DNA from: UBA6168 sp965222975
Lineage (GTDB): Bacteria; Bacteroidota; Bacteroidia; Chitinophagales; Saprospiraceae
Assembly (NCBI GenBank): GCA_965222975.1
Contig: CBDCVJ010000025.1
Span: 1 to 64,000 of the forward strand
Length of the DNA: 64,000 nt
Direction: 5' to 3'
The position numbers and the translations under genes are program-made. Under the pieces are notes generated by a model. The model ran no database searches. It saw only the letters and a program-made list of their open reading frames with translations, and was not told where the DNA came from. How positions within the stretch are numbered: the stretch's first letter is position 1; every line of letters begins with the position of its first letter. This document shows, one piece after another, positions 55,157-64,000 of the stretch.

Positions 55157-58100
55157 TCAGCTACGTGTTGCAGAAGGTTGGATGCCGAACTCCTTGAAAA
55201 AAGAGCGGCTGAAATGAGAGAAGTCTTTGTACCCAACTTGCAAGGCTATTTCCCCAATGGGCAAGTCTGATTTTTCCAGTAAGGATTTTGCTTTTCGCAA
55301 GCGAATGGAGCGAATATAATTGGCAGTGGATTCGTCGGTCAAAGCTTTGAGTTTACGATGCAATTGGGTGCGGCTCATGGCAATTTCCCTGCATAAATAA
55401 TTGGTATTAAAAAGCTCATTGGCCATATTGGATTCAATGATCTGGTTAAGTTCTTTTAGAAATGCAGCCTCCTTGTTTTCTCGATCATCTGCTTGCTCAC
55501 TATCATTTGTAGATTCTGAAAGGCGTTCCTTTAGTCGTTTACTCTGGGCGGCCAAATTTCTCAAACGCACCAGCAATTCTTCTTTGTCAAATGGCTTGGT
55601 TAAATAAGCATCTGCTCCGTGGGCAAGGCCAGTAACCTTATCTTCCTGGGTTGCTTTCGCTGTCAGCAAAATAATTGGGACATGGCTGGTGAGCCGATCC
55701 GATTTAAGTTGTTGGCAAACTTCGAAGCCGTCCATCTCCGGCATCATCACATCACAGAGGATAACGTCGGGGATGCTTTCCAAGGCTTTGTCCATACCCT
55801 CCTTTCCATTGTGGGCGGTATCAAGGGAATATTCTTCTTGTAAACAGGAAATGATGTACTCCGCCACATCGGCATTGTCCTCAACAATGAGAACCAGTGG
55901 TTTTTCACCATTGGTGGTTGTTGAGGTAGGAATTGGGGAATTAACTACACTGCTGTCTTCAATAATTGAAATTGATCGCATAGGAGTATCCATTGTTGTG
56001 GACTCCAAAGCATTTTGATGAATGGGCAGTTGAACTAAAAAGGACGACCCTTTGCCTGCCTCACTTTCTACATTGATTCTTCCGTCGAGTAAATACACTA
56101 ATTCCTTTACCAATGCCAGCCCAATCCCCGAGCCTTCGCCTGAACGTGTAGCAGAATTGTCCACTTGATAAAAGCGGTCAAAAATATGGGGAAGCTTTTC
56201 ACTTGGGATACCCCTGCCTGTATCCTTCACTGTCAGTTGCAGATAAGGGCTGCCATTTTCCAAAACCTGTTCTGCAATGACTTTGACACTACCGTATTTA
56301 GGTGTGAACTTGATGGCATTGGACAAGAGGTTGATGAGAACGTGCTGCATTTTGGTTTCATCAAAATCCATCACGAGGCTTTCTTCTTTTGAGAAAAAAG
56401 CAAGGTTGAGGTTTTTGTTTTCGGCCAGGGAATGGCAGGATTCGGTCAGGTATTGCAGGTAGGGGATGATGTCACCTCGCACCCAGTTGATAGACAAGCT
56501 GTTTGTCTCGAGTTTTGAAAGATCGAGCAGTTGGTTGACCATGTTCAACAGGCGGTCACTATTTCGTCCGATGATGGTTTTTATCTTTTCATTGCCACTG
56601 ATTTGTCCGGCCATACCCTTTATGACCGTAAGCGGTGTACGGAATTCGTGGGTGATGTTGGTGTAGAAGCGGCTCTTGAACTGGTCGAGTTCTTTTAATC
56701 TGTTAGCTCTTTCCTGTTCGATCTGCAATCGGGTCTGCATTTGCCAACGTCGGCGCTGATAGAGGAAGATACCTGCCATAAGTGAAATTAGGGTCAAGAC
56801 ATATAAAGTGTAGGCCCACCAGCTTTTCCACCAAGGAGGGAGCAAAACGACGGACAAGTTTATTCCATGGTTTTCCGAAAGGCCATTTTTTGTGTAGGCT
56901 TGAACCTGAATTTGATAAGTCCCAGCTGGAATATTTGAATAGTTAACTGTAGGGTACTTTGTGACTTTCCAGTCCCTTTCATGAGGAAACAGGCGATATT
57001 GATAAGTTATGGGAGAGTTGAACATGAAGCCTGAAAAACGGAACCCAAATGACTTTGCATGGTGAGGTAACACCAATTCAGTGGTATTCGAGATATGATT
57101 AGTAATTAAGCCCTTCTTTCCAGGCATTTGCTTTTCTCCCATAACAGTCAGTTCGGTCAAACTCAGTTTAAGAGAATCTGATTGATTATTTGAAAATTCC
57201 TTAGGAGATATTCTGGTCCACCCATTGCGATCTTCATTTGAAAAATAAACAGATCCATCATTTCCCAGCATACCCGTTCGGCTGGAGGGAGTTGCATCCC
57301 TCTCATTTTTAAAAGAAAACCACGATTTCTTATCTATGTCTAAACGGACGAACAAGCTTCGGTCAAAAGAAGAAACCCAAAGAATGCCTTCTTTATCGAA
57401 TACGATGCTGGCCGCTTTGTCAATAGGAAAATTATTTTCAATTGAATTAAACCACGTTACAGGTTGATTGGGCTTTTCAAGGTTAATTACCCCAAGCCCT
57501 GATCCATCCTGGGCAAAAACGATCTTGTCATCATGGTGAGCAAAGAAACGAAGGGTACCCATAACCCCATTCCAATAGTCATGGCTTTTGTCTGATTTCT
57601 TGTCAATCACAGTAATGAATCGCAATGCACCGGTTTTTGTACCTCCAACCCATATTTTTCCCTCTTGATCTTCAATTAGTGCTGTAGGAAAATTTCCACC
57701 AATTTGATGTGAAGGTTCCGCCTCTAGGAAGTAATGAATCCAATTTCCAGTTGTTGGGTTTAAACAGGCTAACCCTTGTCCATCGTGAGCGGTCCAAATT
57801 TCACCATCCTTGTCCTTTATCATACGGACTACCAGGTTTGATGGCAGGCTGTTGGGGTCTCGAGGGTTGTGGACATAGTTCTTGGTTTGGTTGGTTTCAG
57901 GATTAAAACAAAATACCCCAACTGAATCCGAAGGGTATGATCCCCAGATATTACCATTTTTATCAACGGCCATTCCGGTGGCTGCCCAGTCGGGGCTATT
58001 ATTTCCAAAATAAGGTGAGGAATTTATATGTTCCAAATTCAGGTCCTTGAGGTAATAAAATTGGCTTATGCCTGAGTTTTGATCCACATTGACCAATAGA

Positions 58101-59428
58101 GGATAATGGACGTAATTCTGTTGTTTTCGAACATCATATAAGTACTCCGCCCAAATAGTCCCGTCAGCAGGATTGGAAGTCATCGACAATGGGCCTACCC
58201 AGCGGTCTTCAGAATCGGAACCCTTCAGTTTTTGATAGAGGCTTGTCTTTTTAAAATCTTCAAAAAGATGGGTGCCTTGTTGCAGGTCGTAACTTTCTGC
58301 TTTGGGTGTTATTTTCAGGACTTTTTGGCTATTGGGCTTATCTGCCCCCGTAACCCAAATAGTCCCGTCTCTACTTTCGTAAATTTGCCAAACGGCAATG
58401 GTAACGGGAAAATACTCCGCGGTAGATGAAAGGTGATCATATCGGAGTAGTTGAGAGAGTGAATCGTTTAAGCGAAGAGTCCCAACCCATAATCCGCCTT
58501 TTCGGTCTTCCATAAGGGAAAAAGCCATTGGTGTTTCAAAGTCTTTTGCACCCGGAGTGTGCGGTTTATAGGGGTGATAGTACATGTTTTTAAAAGTACC
58601 TTTTTTGCGATCCATTTTTTGTAACCCGGCCGCCGTGGCTACCCAAAACTGGCCACGGCTGTCCTCCAGCATGCCCCTGACTGCGTTCGTCCATACACTG
58701 GTAGAATCTTGAGGATCATGGTAAAAGATCTCAAAAGAGTTAGTTGCAGAATCATAGCGATTAAGCCCACCGGCTTCAGGGCTTTCATAGGGAATGCCTG
58801 TTGCGATCCATAGCGTATTTTGTTTATCAGGATAAATATTCATCACATATGGGTGGCTTAAGCTGCCAGGCCGAGAAGGGTCGGGAAGAAAGCGTTCAAA
58901 GCGTTCGGTTTTCCGGTCAAAACGATTGAGTCCTTGGATTGTTCCAAACCATAAGTTACCTTCCGCATCTTCTGCAGCACACCATATCCGGTTGTGACTG
59001 AGGGAGTTAGGATCGTCCGGATCATGTTCGAAATGCCTGAATTGTTCCGTTGCTGGATTGAAGCGATACAAGCCGTCTGTAAAGGTGCAAACCCAAAGAT
59101 GATCAAGATGATCCCATAGCAGGTATTTAACAGCAGGATGAGTGAGGGAGGTGGTGATATCAAGCGTGTCTTCTTCGGATTTTTTGAAGGTTACGAACTC
59201 CTGCCCATCATAGCGATGGAGCCCTGACTGAGAGCCAAACCACATATAACCGTAAGGACCTTGCACCATGCAAAATATTACGTTACCTAGTTGGCCGCCT
59301 GGTAAAGTGAACTCTTCAATTCTATATTCCGCAGTTTCTCCCACTAAAATATTAGGGCTTTCTTTTTGAGTGAAAGCAGTAATGGGAATTAGAAGGAATA
59401 GCAAGAGAATTTGGAGGAACTTTGCCAT
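55157..59428 (-). CDS. Hybrid two-component system protein (Reg_prop, Y_Y_Y, HK, receiver, AraC)
   Basis: A 1423-residue single-protein signalling system. It has a signal peptide (MAKFLQILLLFLLIPITAFTQ), about 14 propeller repeats (e.g. GLNRFDRKTERFERF, GNLWFGTIQGL), a Y_Y_Y domain near 770-850, a membrane helix near 865-890, a HisKA with ITHEFRTPL (His near residue 925), a HATPase (GSGIGLALVKEL), a receiver with DVMMPEMDG (Asp near 1226) and a C-terminal AraC helix-turn-helix (LCREIAMSRTQLHRKLKAL, GYKDFSHFSRSF). Such hybrids sense carbohydrate in the periplasm and regulate neighbouring genes. No SusC/SusD pair is in view, so its target may lie elsewhere. A probable promoter is 16 bp upstream. 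Confidence 0.95.
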   Translation of the reverse strand: MAKFLQILLLFLLIPITAFTQKESPNILVGETAEYRIEEFTLPGGQLGNVIFCMVQGPYGYMWFGSQSGLHRYDGQEFVTFKKSEEDTLDITTSLTHPAVKYLLWDHLDHLWVCTFTDGLYRFNPATEQFRHFEHDPDDPNSLSHNRIWCAAEDAEGNLWFGTIQGLNRFDRKTERFERFLPDPSRPGSLSHPYVMNIYPDKQNTLWIATGIPYESPEAGGLNRYDSATNSFEIFYHDPQDSTSVWTNAVRGMLEDSRGQFWVATAAGLQKMDRKKGTFKNMYYHPYKPHTPGAKDFETPMAFSLMEDRKGGLWVGTLRLNDSLSQLLRYDHLSSTAEYFPVTIAVWQIYESRDGTIWVTGADKPNSQKVLKITPKAESYDLQQGTHLFEDFKKTSLYQKLKGSDSEDRWVGPLSMTSNPADGTIWAEYLYDVRKQQNYVHYPLLVNVDQNSGISQFYYLKDLNLEHINSSPYFGNNSPDWAATGMAVDKNGNIWGSYPSDSVGVFCFNPETNQTKNYVHNPRDPNSLPSNLVVRMIKDKDGEIWTAHDGQGLACLNPTTGNWIHYFLEAEPSHQIGGNFPTALIEDQEGKIWVGGTKTGALRFITVIDKKSDKSHDYWNGVMGTLRFFAHHDDKIVFAQDGSGLGVINLEKPNQPVTWFNSIENNFPIDKAASIVFDKEGILWVSSFDRSLFVRLDIDKKSWFSFKNERDATPSSRTGMLGNDGSVYFSNEDRNGWTRISPKEFSNNQSDSLKLSLTELTVMGEKQMPGKKGLITNHISNTTELVLPHHAKSFGFRFSGFMFNSPITYQYRLFPHERDWKVTKYPTVNYSNIPAGTYQIQVQAYTKNGLSENHGINLSVVLLPPWWKSWWAYTLYVLTLISLMAGIFLYQRRRWQMQTRLQIEQERANRLKELDQFKSRFYTNITHEFRTPLTVIKGMAGQISGNEKIKTIIGRNSDRLLNMVNQLLDLSKLETNSLSINWVRGDIIPYLQYLTESCHSLAENKNLNLAFFSKEESLVMDFDETKMQHVLINLLSNAIKFTPKYGSVKVIAEQVLENGSPYLQLTVKDTGRGIPSEKLPHIFDRFYQVDNSATRSGEGSGIGLALVKELVYLLDGRINVESEAGKGSSFLVQLPIHQNALESTTMDTPMRSISIIEDSSVVNSPIPTSTTTNGEKPLVLIVEDNADVAEYIISCLQEEYSLDTAHNGKEGMDKALESIPDVILCDVMMPEMDGFEVCQQLKSDRLTSHVPIILLTAKATQEDKVTGLAHGADAYLTKPFDKEELLVRLRNLAAQSKRLKERLSESTNDSEQADDRENKEAAFLKELNQIIESNMANELFNTNYLCREIAMSRTQLHRKLKALTDESTANYIRSIRLRKAKSLLEKSDLPIGEIALQVGYKDFSHFSRSFFKEFGIQPSATRS

Positions 59429-59443
59429 TTGGTTTGTTTTCTC

Positions 59444-59475
59444 TAAAGGTACGGCATTGGTTGGAAGACATCAAA
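59444..59475 (-). promoter_or_regulatory. Possible Bacteroidota promoter for the hybrid sensor gene
   Basis: On the minus strand TTTG (59475-59472) and TACCTTTA (59451-59444) are 20 bases apart. The -7 box deviates only in the last base. Transcription would start very close to the start codon at 59428. Confidence 0.4.
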
Positions 59476-59586
59476 TAATCTAAAGCTAATTTAAGACCTT
59501 AAAGTGAAAAAGGTTATGAAATAATATCGAGAAATCTCAGCTGTTGATCCACCTTACTTTTTAAATTCATTAAAACTACCAATTTA

Positions 59587-60630
59587 CTAATTCGTTAAAT
59601 TCCCCAACTCCCCTTTTTCCGAAAGCATAACTGCTACTGAACGAGTCTTTTTAAATTGGGAAAAAATAATAATCATCACAACTGTAATTGGAACACTTAA
59701 AATCATTCCGGTAATGCCCCAAATAACTCCCCAAAATGAGAGGGCAATGATCGTAACCAATGGGCTGATGTTCATAGAACTGCCCATGATGCGAGGTTCC
59801 AAATAATTTCCAACAATAATTTGGATGAGTCCGACTACAATTAAAATAATTAGCGGGGCAGTAAGTTCGCCAAATTGGAAAAGCGCAAAAATAGCTGGGA
59901 AAAAAGTCGCTATTAGTGAACCAATAGTCGGAATAAAATTGAGGATAAAAATTAAAAAGGCCCAAAAAACAGGTGCTTCCACACCAATAAAAAATAAGAC
60001 AATAAAGCTCAAACCACCCGTTACAAGGCTTACCAATGTTTTTAATCCGAAATAACTGGAAATGGATTTTTCGATTTTACCGAGTGTCTGTTGCGCTTTT
60101 TTTAATTCATTTTTATTATTAAAAATAACGGCCATTTTATGATCAAAATATGTTTCCTCCAAAACAATAAAAAGGGCATATAGCACAATCATAAATGCGT
60201 TGCTAAAGAGGCCGGACAAAGATGAAAGTAAAGCACTTAGTAAATTTTTAAAATCAAAATTTCCAACATATCCTTTTGCGCTTTCAATCACATCTATATT
60301 CAGCCAGCCATTTATTTGTTCGATAAGATGACTGGTGTTGTCCTGGTATTCAGTTAGTGAGCTGGCGAGCGTCTGAATGTTTGCAGAAAGTATTTCAATG
60401 ACTATGGCCAAGGTAGTCAAAAGTATAGCCGCCGCGGAGACTACTTTCAACCAATTAGGGAAGTATTTTTTTACAATACTAATTTTATTTAAGGCTAATT
60501 TTAATTTCCTATCCACAAACCAAAGCAACATGCCCATGATAAATGGAATCATCAACCCCTGCCCAAAAATGAGCGCCACAATAATAATGGAGATGATGAA
60601 AAGGAGGTGAGCGAACTTCAGTATTGTCAT
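59587..60630 (-). CDS. AI-2E family (YdiK/TqsA-like) permease
   Basis: A 347-residue membrane protein with about eight hydrophobic segments. It matches the AI-2E family layout: a paired N-terminal helix set, a soluble central part (SLTEYQDNTSHLIEQINGWL), the loop and helices ETYFDHKMAVIFN, FGLKTLVSLVTGGLSFI, the signature region PTIGSLIATFFPAIFALFQFG and GNYLEPRIMGSSMNISPLVTIIAL. Family members include autoinducer exporters and Na+/H+ or organic-solute transporters, so a quorum-sensing role is not implied. The gene lies between the two giant hybrid sensors. Confidence 0.9.
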   Translation of the reverse strand: MTILKFAHLLFIISIIIVALIFGQGLMIPFIMGMLLWFVDRKLKLALNKISIVKKYFPNWLKVVSAAAILLTTLAIVIEILSANIQTLASSLTEYQDNTSHLIEQINGWLNIDVIESAKGYVGNFDFKNLLSALLSSLSGLFSNAFMIVLYALFIVLEETYFDHKMAVIFNNKNELKKAQQTLGKIEKSISSYFGLKTLVSLVTGGLSFIVLFFIGVEAPVFWAFLIFILNFIPTIGSLIATFFPAIFALFQFGELTAPLIILIVVGLIQIIVGNYLEPRIMGSSMNISPLVTIIALSFWGVIWGITGMILSVPITVVMIIIFSQFKKTRSVAVMLSEKGELGNLTN

Positions 60631-60700
60631 GAATGTTGGAGGATTAAATTATTTTGGTGAAATTAACATTTGTAGGAATATATTTCATGCAAGTCGTAAA

Positions 60701-60743
60701 TTAATAAAAGTGACACCCTTTTAAAGGGTGTCACTTTTATTAA
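60701..60743. terminator. Near-perfect 43-base palindrome
   Basis: Arms 60701-60721 and 60723-60743 (core AGTGACACCC/GGGTGTCACT) are perfectly complementary. It lies between the 5' end of the permease gene and the 3' end of the sensor gene at 60911, both on the minus strand. It is about 170 bases past the sensor stop, so an operator or dispersed palindrome is also possible. Confidence 0.6.
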
Positions 60744-60910
60744 GCACTTAATTTTAAAGAAAAATACAATTCAAAAAGGGATAATGCACAAGTCCTCTAA
60801 AGAGTTGCATGAAGATGCTAAATTAATCACAGTAATTGCAATTGCCAATCTATCACATGCTAAAAATTAAAGACAGTTATGTGTCTTGACTACCTAATTC
60901 ATAAGATGTT

Positions 60911-63892
60911 TCAATTTCGAAGAATATATTCATTAGGCGATTTCCCAAATCGTGCCTTAAAATTCCTGGAAAAAACCTTTTCAGATTTGAATCCTACACT
61001 GTATGCTACTGCCTTTACCGATGAGTGCTCCTTGTCCTCAATCATCCGCCTTGCCAACAATAACCGAATTTCATTGATATATTTTTTTGTGGTTAACCCC
61101 GTCATTAATTTTATTTTTCGGTTGAGGTGGGTAGGTGTGATTGATAACGTTTCCGCAATTTTGGCTACATTTAGCTCAAGATCAGTTGCCATATTACCGA
61201 TTACTTCTTCTGCTTGAATTAGCCAGGCTTTGTCATTTTCATTAACCATGGAATTTAAATGGCCTGAATTATATAAATCAGAGTCCAATAAAAAATCTCT
61301 GGTCAATTCCTTTTCAAGTTTTTGTTCTTCGGCAAAATTTAAAAGATTATAAACGATTGTTTTTAATTCGGTTTCATCAAAAGGCTTCGTCAAATAATCG
61401 TCAACTCCAATTCGCAATGCTTTAATTTCATTTAAAATATTAGTGTTAGCTGTAAGGGTTAAAATTGGTATCGCACTCCAGGGTGCGTTCTTCTTAATTG
61501 CTTCAATTAATTCCATCCCACCCATAATCGGCATCATTAAATCAGTAATAATCAATTCAGGTTCTTTCCTTTCTATTTGACGAAGTGCTTCTTTACCATT
61601 ATGCATGAATACCAAGTCGTAATCGGAGTCTAATATATTTTTCAAATACTCGCAAAATTCCAAGTTGTCTTCGACGATTAGAATATAGCCTTCTGCCTCA
61701 ACCACATTGGGTTGTGGTTCGGCAACAAGCTTATTTATTTTTGGTACGGGAATAAATTGGAGCGTTTCTATTCCGTTGGACTCTTGAACGGCTTTTAATT
61801 GTTTTGGAAACTCAAAAACAAAAGAACTACCCTTGCCAAGTTCACTCTCCACCCTGATGTTCCCACCCACCAATTCTGCATATTCTTTACAAATGGACAA
61901 TCCAATTCCGATGCCTCCCTCTGGGACGATTTTCCCGCTTTTTGCCTGGTAGTACCTGTCGAAGACATGCGGCAGGTCTTCCTCGGCAATCCCCCTGCCC
62001 GTGTCGTGGACAACCAGTTCAACCTTCTCGCCCGAGCTCTTCACGTACAGGTCGACCAGTCCGTCGGTTTCGGTGTACTTGAGCGCGTTGGAGAGTAGGT
62101 TGCCCACGACCGTCTCCAGTTTTTTTGCGTCAACGACCAGTTCTACATCGGGTAGGCGGGAATCAGGGAAGGCCAGCTTGATACCCTTGGCATCGGCCAA
62201 CAACTGGAATTTTGAATGCATGTACCGGAGGAAGTTGTGGAGGCTGACCCGGTTATAATCGAACTTTGTTTGGACGATTTCCCCTTTTGACAGTTCCTGT
62301 ATTTGGGTGCTCATGGTCAACAACTGCTCACTGTTCGCAAGCACCCCCCGCAGTGTCTGCCTGTCCGCATTTGACAACGAGGGCCGGTTCATCAATTGTT
62401 TGACCGGGCCAGAAATCAGGGAAAGAGGCGTCCTAAGTTCGTGGGCTATATTGGTAAAAAGCCTAGATTTCAAGACATCGACCTTTTGCAGTTCTTCAGC
62501 TTGGGCTTCGATAATTTTTTTGTTCTCTAAATCTTTTTTTAATAATTCATTGCGCCTTTTGATCAGCCGATATGCCCAAATCAGCCCAAGCATTGTTAAA
62601 ACCGCAATCCCCCCCAATGCCAAAGAAAAATATAATTGGACTTGTTGTTTTTCGATTTTAAGGTTTAGTTTTTCCTGTTCTGCCTTTTTTTCCTGTTCAA
62701 ACCGGTCATTGAGCAATGCGGCAATTATCTCATATTTGTTCTGGGCTTCTTCTTCTTCATAGACATTCAGGTTTTCCTGAGCCAGTTCGTATGCTTTCTG
62801 ATAATTGCCTTCTTTTTCATAAATAGCTGAAAGCACTTTGTTGACCTCCTTTGTAATCTCAGGCATTGGGTTGTGCCTGAATTTTTCTGCAAACTGTTTT
62901 GCCAACCGATGATTTCCTTTTTTCAATTGCAAGAGGCTCATCCCGCCGTAATTACTGGATAAAATAACCTGTTCATTCTGCTTTTCACTGATGTCAATCC
63001 CAAGGTTGAAATAATGTTCTGCGGAGTCAAGTTGGTTTTGGTGGAGGAAAGCTTCTCCCATTTTAAAATAAACAAACCCAAAATTATCGGACAGTTTTGT
63101 ACGTTCCTTAAATGCAATTGCCCTCCTGCCTGTTGCTTTTACCGCTTCATATTTTTTTTGCTCCGTATATATCCACATTAGACTAAAAAACGAATACAGT
63201 TCAGAGTCTAAATCCTTAGTGTTCCGGGCAATATGGATAATTTCTTCATTTAGTCGAATTGAATTTTCATAGGCTTGTAAGTCATTATAGATGAGCGTAA
63301 GGTTGTACTTATTGGTTAGCATCAAAGAAGTGTCCTTATGAATTTTATTGAGTTCTGCTGCTTTAGATGCATAATCTATACACTTCAAATATTGTGATGT
63401 GTGGGCATAATAAGCCACATAAGCAGATAGGTAATACATCATGTTGATGCCAGTCGTATCTTTTCCGAAATAGGATTTCGCTTTTTCGAGATGTTGGAGC
63501 ATTGTATCAAAGTCTCCCATTTTAAGCAGCATTTCGCCTCTTGCCAAATAAATATCAGCGAGCAATTGGTTGTTGTCTTCTAAGAGGGGAATGGATAAGG
63601 TAAAGAGGGAGTCTGCTTTTCTATAATCATTTATGGTTCGGTGCAATTGACCGAGTTTAAAAAGAGCTTTTCCCTGCAAAGAGTCAATATCATTGCCCTC
63701 TGCTAACTGAATAGCTTTGTCCAAGGCAATTATGGCATCATCAAATTCAGTGTTTTCTATATGTTTTGATGACTGGGATAACAAGACATTAATCTCGCTA
63801 ATGACAGGTAATTTGGAATCATCGATTTGGGCATTTGCCTGCACAAAAAAAATGAGGCAAAACTGAAACAGCAGCAATGTTTTAGTATCCAT
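60911..63892 (-). CDS. TPR hybrid histidine kinase with receiver and AraC output
   Basis: A 993-residue hybrid sensor. A signal peptide (MDTKTLLLFQFCLIFFVQANAQ) is followed by about 350 residues of TPR helices as periplasmic sensor, a coiled coil, a membrane helix near 425-450, HisKA with IAHELRTPL (His near residue 484), HATPase (NALKYTETDG, GIGIGLSICKEY), a receiver with ITDLMMPIMGG (Asp near 782) and a C-terminal AraC helix-turn-helix (KIAETLSITPTHLNRKIKLM, GFKSEKVFSRNFKARFG). The part encoding the kinase core (about 61840-62480) is visibly richer in G+C than the rest of the gene. The target genes are unknown. Confidence 0.93.
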   Translation of the reverse strand: MDTKTLLLFQFCLIFFVQANAQIDDSKLPVISEINVLLSQSSKHIENTEFDDAIIALDKAIQLAEGNDIDSLQGKALFKLGQLHRTINDYRKADSLFTLSIPLLEDNNQLLADIYLARGEMLLKMGDFDTMLQHLEKAKSYFGKDTTGINMMYYLSAYVAYYAHTSQYLKCIDYASKAAELNKIHKDTSLMLTNKYNLTLIYNDLQAYENSIRLNEEIIHIARNTKDLDSELYSFFSLMWIYTEQKKYEAVKATGRRAIAFKERTKLSDNFGFVYFKMGEAFLHQNQLDSAEHYFNLGIDISEKQNEQVILSSNYGGMSLLQLKKGNHRLAKQFAEKFRHNPMPEITKEVNKVLSAIYEKEGNYQKAYELAQENLNVYEEEEAQNKYEIIAALLNDRFEQEKKAEQEKLNLKIEKQQVQLYFSLALGGIAVLTMLGLIWAYRLIKRRNELLKKDLENKKIIEAQAEELQKVDVLKSRLFTNIAHELRTPLSLISGPVKQLMNRPSLSNADRQTLRGVLANSEQLLTMSTQIQELSKGEIVQTKFDYNRVSLHNFLRYMHSKFQLLADAKGIKLAFPDSRLPDVELVVDAKKLETVVGNLLSNALKYTETDGLVDLYVKSSGEKVELVVHDTGRGIAEEDLPHVFDRYYQAKSGKIVPEGGIGIGLSICKEYAELVGGNIRVESELGKGSSFVFEFPKQLKAVQESNGIETLQFIPVPKINKLVAEPQPNVVEAEGYILIVEDNLEFCEYLKNILDSDYDLVFMHNGKEALRQIERKEPELIITDLMMPIMGGMELIEAIKKNAPWSAIPILTLTANTNILNEIKALRIGVDDYLTKPFDETELKTIVYNLLNFAEEQKLEKELTRDFLLDSDLYNSGHLNSMVNENDKAWLIQAEEVIGNMATDLELNVAKIAETLSITPTHLNRKIKLMTGLTTKKYINEIRLLLARRMIEDKEHSSVKAVAYSVGFKSEKVFSRNFKARFGKSPNEYILRN

Positions 63893-64000
63893 AGAGGCAC
63901 ATTCTATTTTCCTCCGACAGAAGGAAAGTAATTGGTAAAGGTCAATTTTCTATAGTGTTTTCTGAGTTAATTCCAATTCCATTTTTGTCAAATATTACAA

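Noticed and set aside
59587..60630. Quorum-sensing autoinducer transporter role for the AI-2E family gene
   Set aside because: The family name is historical; many members move ions or other solutes, and no autoinducer synthase is in the window.

Overview
The window looks like chromosomal DNA from a Bacteroidota bacterium, most plausibly from the Saprospiria/Chitinophagia side of the phylum. The evidence is the two T9SS type A C-terminal domains, a gliding-motility-type (CHU_C-like) C-terminal domain, hybrid sensors with Reg_prop/Y_Y_Y periplasmic parts and AraC outputs, several LytS/LytTR pairs, many outer-membrane beta-barrels, AT-rich spacers and one match to the Bacteroidota promoter pattern TTTG-N20-TAnnTTTG. 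Genus-level placement is inference.

Layout. 1-5.4 kb: the end of a secreted T9SS protein, then a NarL-type response regulator divergent from a Reg_prop/Y_Y_Y histidine kinase, with a small ORF between them. 5.4-14.3 kb is a decayed, accessory-looking region: a frameshifted DUF4365 gene with a small partner, a zinc-phospholipase/S1-P1-like protein, a barrel protein, then remnants of an outer-membrane protein, a DUF4058 gene, a methylmalonyl-CoA mutase gene and a netrin/TIMP-like gene split by two perfect hairpins. 14.3-23 kb: a flavin oxidoreductase, a gluzincin-like lipoprotein, a 1030-residue repeat protein for T9SS export, and DUF1508 and hypothetical genes. 24-29 kb: an SARP/BTAD regulator, a Crp-SDR-DinB cluster and tRNA-Ser(CGA). 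29-43 kb: an Asp-box T9SS protein, one intact LytTR/LytS pair, barrels, alpha/beta hydrolases, a serine hydrolase, a second Crp-type regulator, an ankyrin protein and a second LytS/LytTR pair whose kinase is frameshifted. 43-55 kb: LuxR-type regulators, a duplicated-domain protein, a broken ridA, a membrane-anchored LytTR regulator, an EreA/ChaN-like protein, a putative MjaI-like nuclease with a palindromic upstream site, and two paralogous lipoproteins. 55-64 kb: two giant hybrid sensors flanking an AI-2E family permease.

Themes. Signalling dominates: at least twelve regulatory genes occur in 64 kb, many beside envelope proteins they may control. Seven genes are broken; some lesions sit in poly-A runs and could be assembly errors, others (hairpin insertion, multi-base deletion, several independent lesions in one gene) look biological. 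Palindromic DNA is abundant. The most distinctive signal is a three-copy family of 118-280 bp elements (26450, 31679, 38857) with nested inverted repeats. Their ends change sequence in a compensated way, which suggests that pairing itself is conserved. I did not find a recognisable complete phage, CRISPR array, transposase or defence operon.
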